From the NCBI RefSeq assembly GCF_018687715.1, contig NC_056760.1, positions 40,709,501 through 40,773,500 of the forward strand: a stretch of DNA of 64,000 nt, read 5' to 3'. Below are positions 59,244-64,000 of the stretch, in pieces. Numbering within the stretch: position 1 is the first letter of the stretch; every line of letters begins with the position of its first letter. The notes below the pieces were generated by a model. The model was not told where the DNA came from. It saw only the letters and a program-made list of their open reading frames with translations, and did no database searches. A program made the translations under genes and the position numbers. The DNA is from Carya illinoinensis. Lineage: Eukaryota; Streptophyta; Magnoliopsida; Fagales; Juglandaceae.

Positions 59244-60485
59244 GGTGAAAAGATTCGGACAATACAACCAAAACGGTATCTATGGACCGACTTTGGGAGA
59301 AGTCACCGCCTTTGAAAGCTCCCCAGCTTGCTTGTTTAAGAATTCAACCCAAATTAACGCGTGTCTATTTATGGAGACGCGTTTGGTAGGTTCAAGGTTA
59401 TACTAGTTTGTTATATACCTAACCTAATATTGCAACTACATTCCATGCATCGAACGATCTGTATGTAAAATGTTTGACGTTTCTATTTTTATTTATTTAA
59501 AAGCTTTTATAATTATGAGTTATTTATGAGTGTGTGTGTGTGTGTAATTAGAAATAAAGATTATAGAGCACGATATATTTTTCAATATTTATGTTTTTTG
59601 TTTCTATTTTTAATTAATATGTTTTCTAGAACGTCCTCCTAGTACTACGTCGAACTTTCTTGATGATTTGACTTTTATTAGACGTAAGAATGTTTCTGGC
59701 CTGCTTGGTAAGACGTGTTCGAATTGATATAATTGGATGCCAGCCTGCCTAAGCTGCGCCGGCTTCTTCATGTTGAAATAATTCTCGATGATTAATTGTT
59801 ATTTGTCCATATATTCCCTCGTTTGGTTCTTGACCTTTCATGCATGCCGCGCGCATGGGCCCAAACATTAATATATAATAAATAATTATATATAGAAATT
59901 AAATTACTTCAAATTCTAATAATTAATCCTTAATCTATATATAAGAGAATATCTAGTTTTACACGTAAATTCTTCATTAATGTTTCCTAGCTATATATAT
60001 TTGTTTGATTCTGAAAACAGAAAATTTCAATATATATGAGCGGTGTCACCAGATTAGAATATTAGTATATTTTAAAGTTTTTTTATTTTTTCATATTTTT
60101 TAATATATTTATAAAATAAAAAATATGTATTAATACATTAAAAATTATTATTTTTAATTATTAAATAAAAAACTTAATAAATAATCAAATGAAACAGTCA
60201 CGTTAGGCGGCACGATAGCTTTATTCATGTATTGAATTAATCCGGCCCCGCCGTCGACTTGACCCGGATTTTGCAGGTCATGGGTCAGACTTCGTGACCA
60301 ACTTGCCAGCACACCCCCACACATGTCACGAAGAAATTTATAATAAGCAGGCCAAGGCCAAACTCATGCAGACTTTGGACATTGATGGGTCAACTAAAAT
60401 TATTAATACAGAAAATTCCTTCTCGGATTCCCCGAACTGTAACGTTGGGTTCCTTGTTCACATCGAAGGCCGACGACAGTAATTT
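59244..60485. other. Upstream region of PAR1 and spacer
   Basis: AT-rich with a (GT)n run near 59531. A MITE-like block at about 60035-60230 (GGTGTCACC...GGCGGCACGATAG) resembles those at 10929 and 19026. The small open frame at 60294-60482 has no family likeness. Confidence 0.4.
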
Positions 60486-60690
60486 TAAAACTTTCGATAT
60501 AAGAATTGTTAAATCTTATTTTATTATTATAATTTTTTAAAATTTTTATATAAAATATAATAATTTATTTAATTTTTTTAAAATTTTAAAATAATAATAA
60601 TATTAAAAAATTAATATTTTGATAATATTTTATTTAATTTTTATCTCATCTTAACTTACTATCAAAATTACCTTAATTCTCAAAATTGAT
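60486..60690. repeat. GTTTGGAT-family MITE, copy 3 (diverged ends)
   Basis: The interior (TTTTTATATAAAATATAATA and AATAATAATAATATTAAAAA, then TTTTATCTCATCTTAACTTAC) matches copy 2 at 13250. The termini are degraded. Confidence 0.45.
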
Positions 60691-61200
60691 ATTATTTTAT
60701 TCACAATCAAATTTAAATATAGAAAAATTATATTCATCGTCTTTATATCTTATATTATATTTAATTTTTTAATTTTTTATTCTTTCTTTTTACTAAATAT
60801 GTAATGTATATATGACGTGTAAAAAAATTTAATTAATTTAAAAAAAATAAATTTTAAAAAATAAATATAATGTATAGTATTTTAAAATGATGAAAAGTAA
60901 AACTCTTTTATTAAATATACTCTGCACTTTCAATAAAATTTTTCCAGCATGATGGAGAGGCGGGCTTGGTTCATGGAACTTAAGGAAAAGCAAGAAATTT
61001 CCAGACAGTTTGTATAATTATAAAGACATGGATGGAGTTTCCACCACGCATGAAAAAATACAGCATTAATTTTTTATGACCATTCCCGTCCCCATAATTG
61101 ACGTATGATCAAACGTGCCCACCACGCTGGACGACGACGATTGACTTGTAAGCAAGTGATCAATCGTACGTATGCAGCATGCATTATTTTTATTGCAACT
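60691..61200. repeat. Duplicated block, copy A
   Basis: Together with the preceding MITE this corresponds to 62620-63089 plus about 63675-63715. Shared phrases include TTAAGGAAAAGCAAGAAATT, CATGGATGGAGTTTCC and ACGTATGATCAAACGTGCCC. Copy spacing is about 1.95 kb in direct orientation. Confidence 0.8.
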
Positions 61201-61251
61201 TATTGATATTTCAAACAATTAAACCATTTAATTATAAGTTTCCAATATGGG

Positions 61252-61282
<31 letters not shown>

Positions 61283-61329
61283 AAGGCAATTGAGTGTACG
61301 TAATGTGAAAGGATCCTTTTATTTTTATT

Positions 61330-61675
61330 TTTATTTATTAGTGTTTTACTATTTAGTTTTTTTTCCTTTTATTTTTTGAATCTAGATTAAAAAATTTCAA
61401 ACATAACCTTCTTGTAAAACTTAGAAAAAAAATAAATTTAACCAACATAATGAAGGTGCATCTTTCTTTCTGATACTGTTTTTGAAACTCAGAGTAAAAT
61501 AAGGTTAATTTTTATAAAATTGAATTTATTTTTAATTAAATTACATAATTACGTTAGTTGATTAAATTTATTTTCTTATAAATTATTCAAGAAGGTTATA
61601 TTTGATATTTTTCTTAATTCAGATTCAAATAACAAAAAAAAAACTAATAGTGAAATAATAGTAGAAAAAGTGTAA
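61330..61675. mobile_element. Foldback element 1
   Basis: Arms of about 110 bp, left about 61334-61440 and right about 61555-61666, are inverse matches around a loop (AACCTTCTTGTAAAACTTAG against TTATTCAAGAAGGTTA). The loop contains TTTCTTTCTGATACTG. No coding sequence and no confirmed target duplication. Confidence 0.65.
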
Positions 61676-61987
61676 AGTATCCTTAACCGTTCAAAAATCC
61701 CTTTCATGACAAGAATATGGATTAATGCATTGGTCTATTTCCCGTTGTTTAGGAAAAACAGCTCTAAGTATCAATATCATGTGGTCTACTCCTAGATTCT
61801 AATTATCATTAGGAAAAACTTTCCAGTTTCCATGAAATGCTAATATAACTTAATTCCACAACAACTTACACCACACACATGTTGAATAGAAAAAATAAAT
61901 AAAAGAATTGTTCTACTCAGCATGAAGTGTGTGATATAGGGCAATTGAATAGAATAACTCATATTATTTGACATTTTTTAAGGTAAT

Positions 61988-62372
61988 GATACATTTACAC
62001 TTTCTTTACTACTACTTTACTATCAAGGTATTTTTTTTTTGGTTCCTTTTGTTCTTTGAGCCTGGATTATTAGAAAATTTCAAAACATGACATTCTTGCA
62101 TAATTTAGAAGAAAATAAATTCAATCAATCAACAAAATCATATAATTTAATAAAAAAATAAATTCAATTTTATAAAAATTAACCTTCTTTTGCTCTTTGA
62201 GTTTCAAAAACACTGTCAGAAAGAATAAGGCTCCTTTATTACGTTGGTTGAGTTTATTTTCTTTTAGATTATGTAAGAATGCCATGTTTTGAAATTTTTA
62301 ATCTAAATTCAAAAACTAAAAGGGAAAAAAAATTACTAGAGAGTAAAGAAGTAATAAAAGTAGTATATTTAC
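61988..62372. mobile_element. Foldback element 2, inverted relative to element 1
   Basis: It has the same arm sequence family (ACATGACATTCTTGCATAAT against ATTATGTAAGAATGCCATGT), and its loop is the reverse complement of the loop of element 1 (CACTGTCAGAAAGAATAAGG). The two lie about 310 bp apart. Confidence 0.65.
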
Positions 62373-62494
62373 TCATTTTAAATTAGTCTAAATGAGAATA
62401 AAGGGTAAGATTAATTTAGCTAAGATGACTATAAAAATAGTGAATGTAAATGGGAGGGGGCTCCTCCGTCTTCCCAATGCACTAAGTTATTAAC

Positions 62495-62620
62495 AGAAAA
62501 ATATAATAAATAATTCAACTTTTTCAAATTTTAAAATAATAATAATAATAAATAATATTCTAATAATATTTTATTCAACTCTTATCTCAACTCAACTTAC
62601 TATTCAAATCGCACCTTAAT
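62495..62620. repeat. GTTTGGAT-family MITE, copy 4 (partial)
   Basis: TATAATAAATAATTCAACTT, then AATAATAATAATAATAAATA and CTTATCTCAACTCAACTTAC, parallel to copy 3. It sits at the same relative place in the duplicated block. Confidence 0.45.
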
Positions 62621-63089
62621 TTTCAAAATTGATATTATTGATCTAATCATCATCATTATATTCCATACTATTTATAATTTTTTTTTTCTCTTACTAAATA
62701 TGTGATATATGAATAATGAATATAACTCAATTAGTTTAAAAAAAGATAATTAAAAATTTTTAAAAAAATAAAAATAAAAATAATATATGATATATTAAGA
62801 CAATGAATAACAAAACTCTTTTATACTATATTCTACACACACAATAAAATTTTTCCTGCGGAAAAAGTCAAGACAACATGGTGGAGAGGTGGGCTTTCAT
62901 GATCATAGAAATTAAGGAAAAGTAAGAAATTTCCAGATAGTTTATATAAAGAACATGGATGGAGTTTCCGACTTTCCTCCACGTATGAAAAAGACCGCAT
63001 TAACTTTATGACCATTCTCATCCCCATTAATGACGTATGATCAAACGTGCCCACCTTGCCGGACGACTTAGATGATTGACTTGTACGTA
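62621..63089. repeat. Duplicated block, copy B
   Basis: Diverged direct copy of 60691-61160. Shared phrases: GGTGGAGAGGTGGGCTT, CATGGATGGAGTTTCC, ACGTATGATCAAACGTGCCC. It is interrupted by the MITE at 63090-63674 and resumes at about 63675. Confidence 0.8.
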
Positions 63090-63674
63090 AGAGCATTTAC
63101 ATTAATCTATACATTTGTATATACAAAGTTATATTTGCATAATATGAAGTTAAATTTATCTATATTAAATTATATATTTTTAAATATTTACATAATAATA
63201 AAAAGTATTTTTATATATTTAAAGATTTATTATTCACTCTTCAAAATATATTTTATTCATTTTTTCTCTCTCACCCCACTTTCTTTTTACATATTTTTTT
63301 ATATATTTTACATATTTTATTTATTCACTTCCAAAAAATATTTTACTCCAATATTTTACATATTTGAAGATCAAATCCATGCACCTCTCGCATAGGTTCT
63401 GAATACATACATTGGATGCTAATGAAATTTCTTTAGGTGTTAATTGCATGTATTAAATCAGTACATATATTAACCCTATACATAGAAATTGCAAACTCTA
63501 TAAAAAAATCAAAAAAATAAGACAAAAAAATAATAAAATGATAATATTTTATTATTATTTTATTTCAAATTTGCATAAACTAATGTGAAAATTTTACTTA
63601 AATGATAAAATAGATCTCTAAAAAAGATGATCTTACGTATGCATAAGTATAAACCAATGTGGATGCTCATGATC
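63090..63674. mobile_element. Harbinger/Tourist-like MITE inside copy B
   Basis: The left end GAGCATTTACATTAATC and the right end, whose complement is GAGCATCCACATTGG, are imperfect inverted repeats extending about 25 bp. The interior is AT-rich with no coding. Comparison with copy A shows the block is an insertion. A clean 3-bp target duplication was not seen; the flanks are TAA and ATG. Confidence 0.65.
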
Positions 63675-63679
63675 CAACA

Positions 63680-64000
63680 TTCGTATGCTAAATGCATCAT
63701 TTTTATTGCAGAATAATTTCAGTACCCATTAATTAGGATTTAAAATGCAGAATAATTTCTGTAATTATATATATATATATATATATGAGCAGTGTTACTC
63801 TGGCATCTAAGTAGCACTGTTCTATTAGAACATTCACTATAAAAAAAAAAAGAAATTAATTACTAATAATCTTTTTGTTACTATAAATTAATCGCAATTG
63901 TTCATTTATTTTGATTGTTAATAATTTTTTTATTATTATAAATTAGTCACAATTATCTATTTTTATTTTTTTGAGTGATTAATGTATTTTAAAGTTTTTT
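63680..64000. other. Window edge, AT-rich
   Basis: End of copy B, an AT microsatellite (63762-63785) and the start of a MITE-like block (about 63786 onward) cut by the window end. Confidence 0.4.

Noticed and set aside
60294..60482. 62-codon frame downstream of spacer MITE
   Set aside because: No homology, start context or neighbouring exon; it is typical of chance frames.

Overview
The window is nuclear DNA of a flowering plant, most likely a woody eudicot. The evidence is GT-AG spliced genes, an AT-rich background, tRNA-iMet-primed Copia retrotransposons, CACTA, PIF/Harbinger and hAT elements, and dense MITEs. A Fagales (walnut/oak-like) source is a guess from the look of the MITEs; nothing here proves it.

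Only two host genes look complete. One is a six-exon laccase (15687-18395, +, 571 aa), a secreted multicopper oxidase. The other is a three-exon PAR1-family secreted cysteine-rich protein (57659-59123, -, 187 aa). A second laccase in the same orientation (28795-50414) is a broken tandem duplicate. Its exons carry frameshifts and a truncated exon 2, and its intron 3 has been blown open to about 18 kb.

Layout: 1-7.9 kb holds a hAT-type MITE, a decayed PIF/Harbinger element with both of its genes, and a Mutator-type MITE. 7.9-15.6 kb is AT-rich spacer with a CACTA remnant and several MITEs. 15.6-18.4 kb is the intact laccase. 18.4-24.3 kb is spacer with a MITE and an L1 tail. 24.27-28.59 kb is a young non-autonomous LTR element with almost identical LTRs. 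28.8-50.4 kb is the laccase pseudogene. Inside its intron 3 sits a Copia element (30579-48386), and inside the Copia leader sits a 12.4-kb CACTA transposon (35314-47728). A 496-bp solo-LTR-like insertion occupies intron 4. 50.58-55.99 kb is a second, unrelated Copia element just past the pseudogene. 56-64 kb holds the PAR1 gene, two foldback elements in opposite orientation, and a duplicated block one copy of which carries a MITE.

The insertions give a relative history: laccase duplication, then Copia into intron 3, then CACTA into that Copia. By-eye LTR differences rank the LTR elements from oldest to youngest as intron-3 Copia, downstream Copia, non-autonomous element. The most unusual structure is the CACTA element. 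Besides the usual transposase pair on one strand it has a third, oppositely oriented plant-transposon-protein gene, and dozens of near-palindromic ACGTTCGAACGT-type motifs cluster at both ends and in the middle between the divergent genes.
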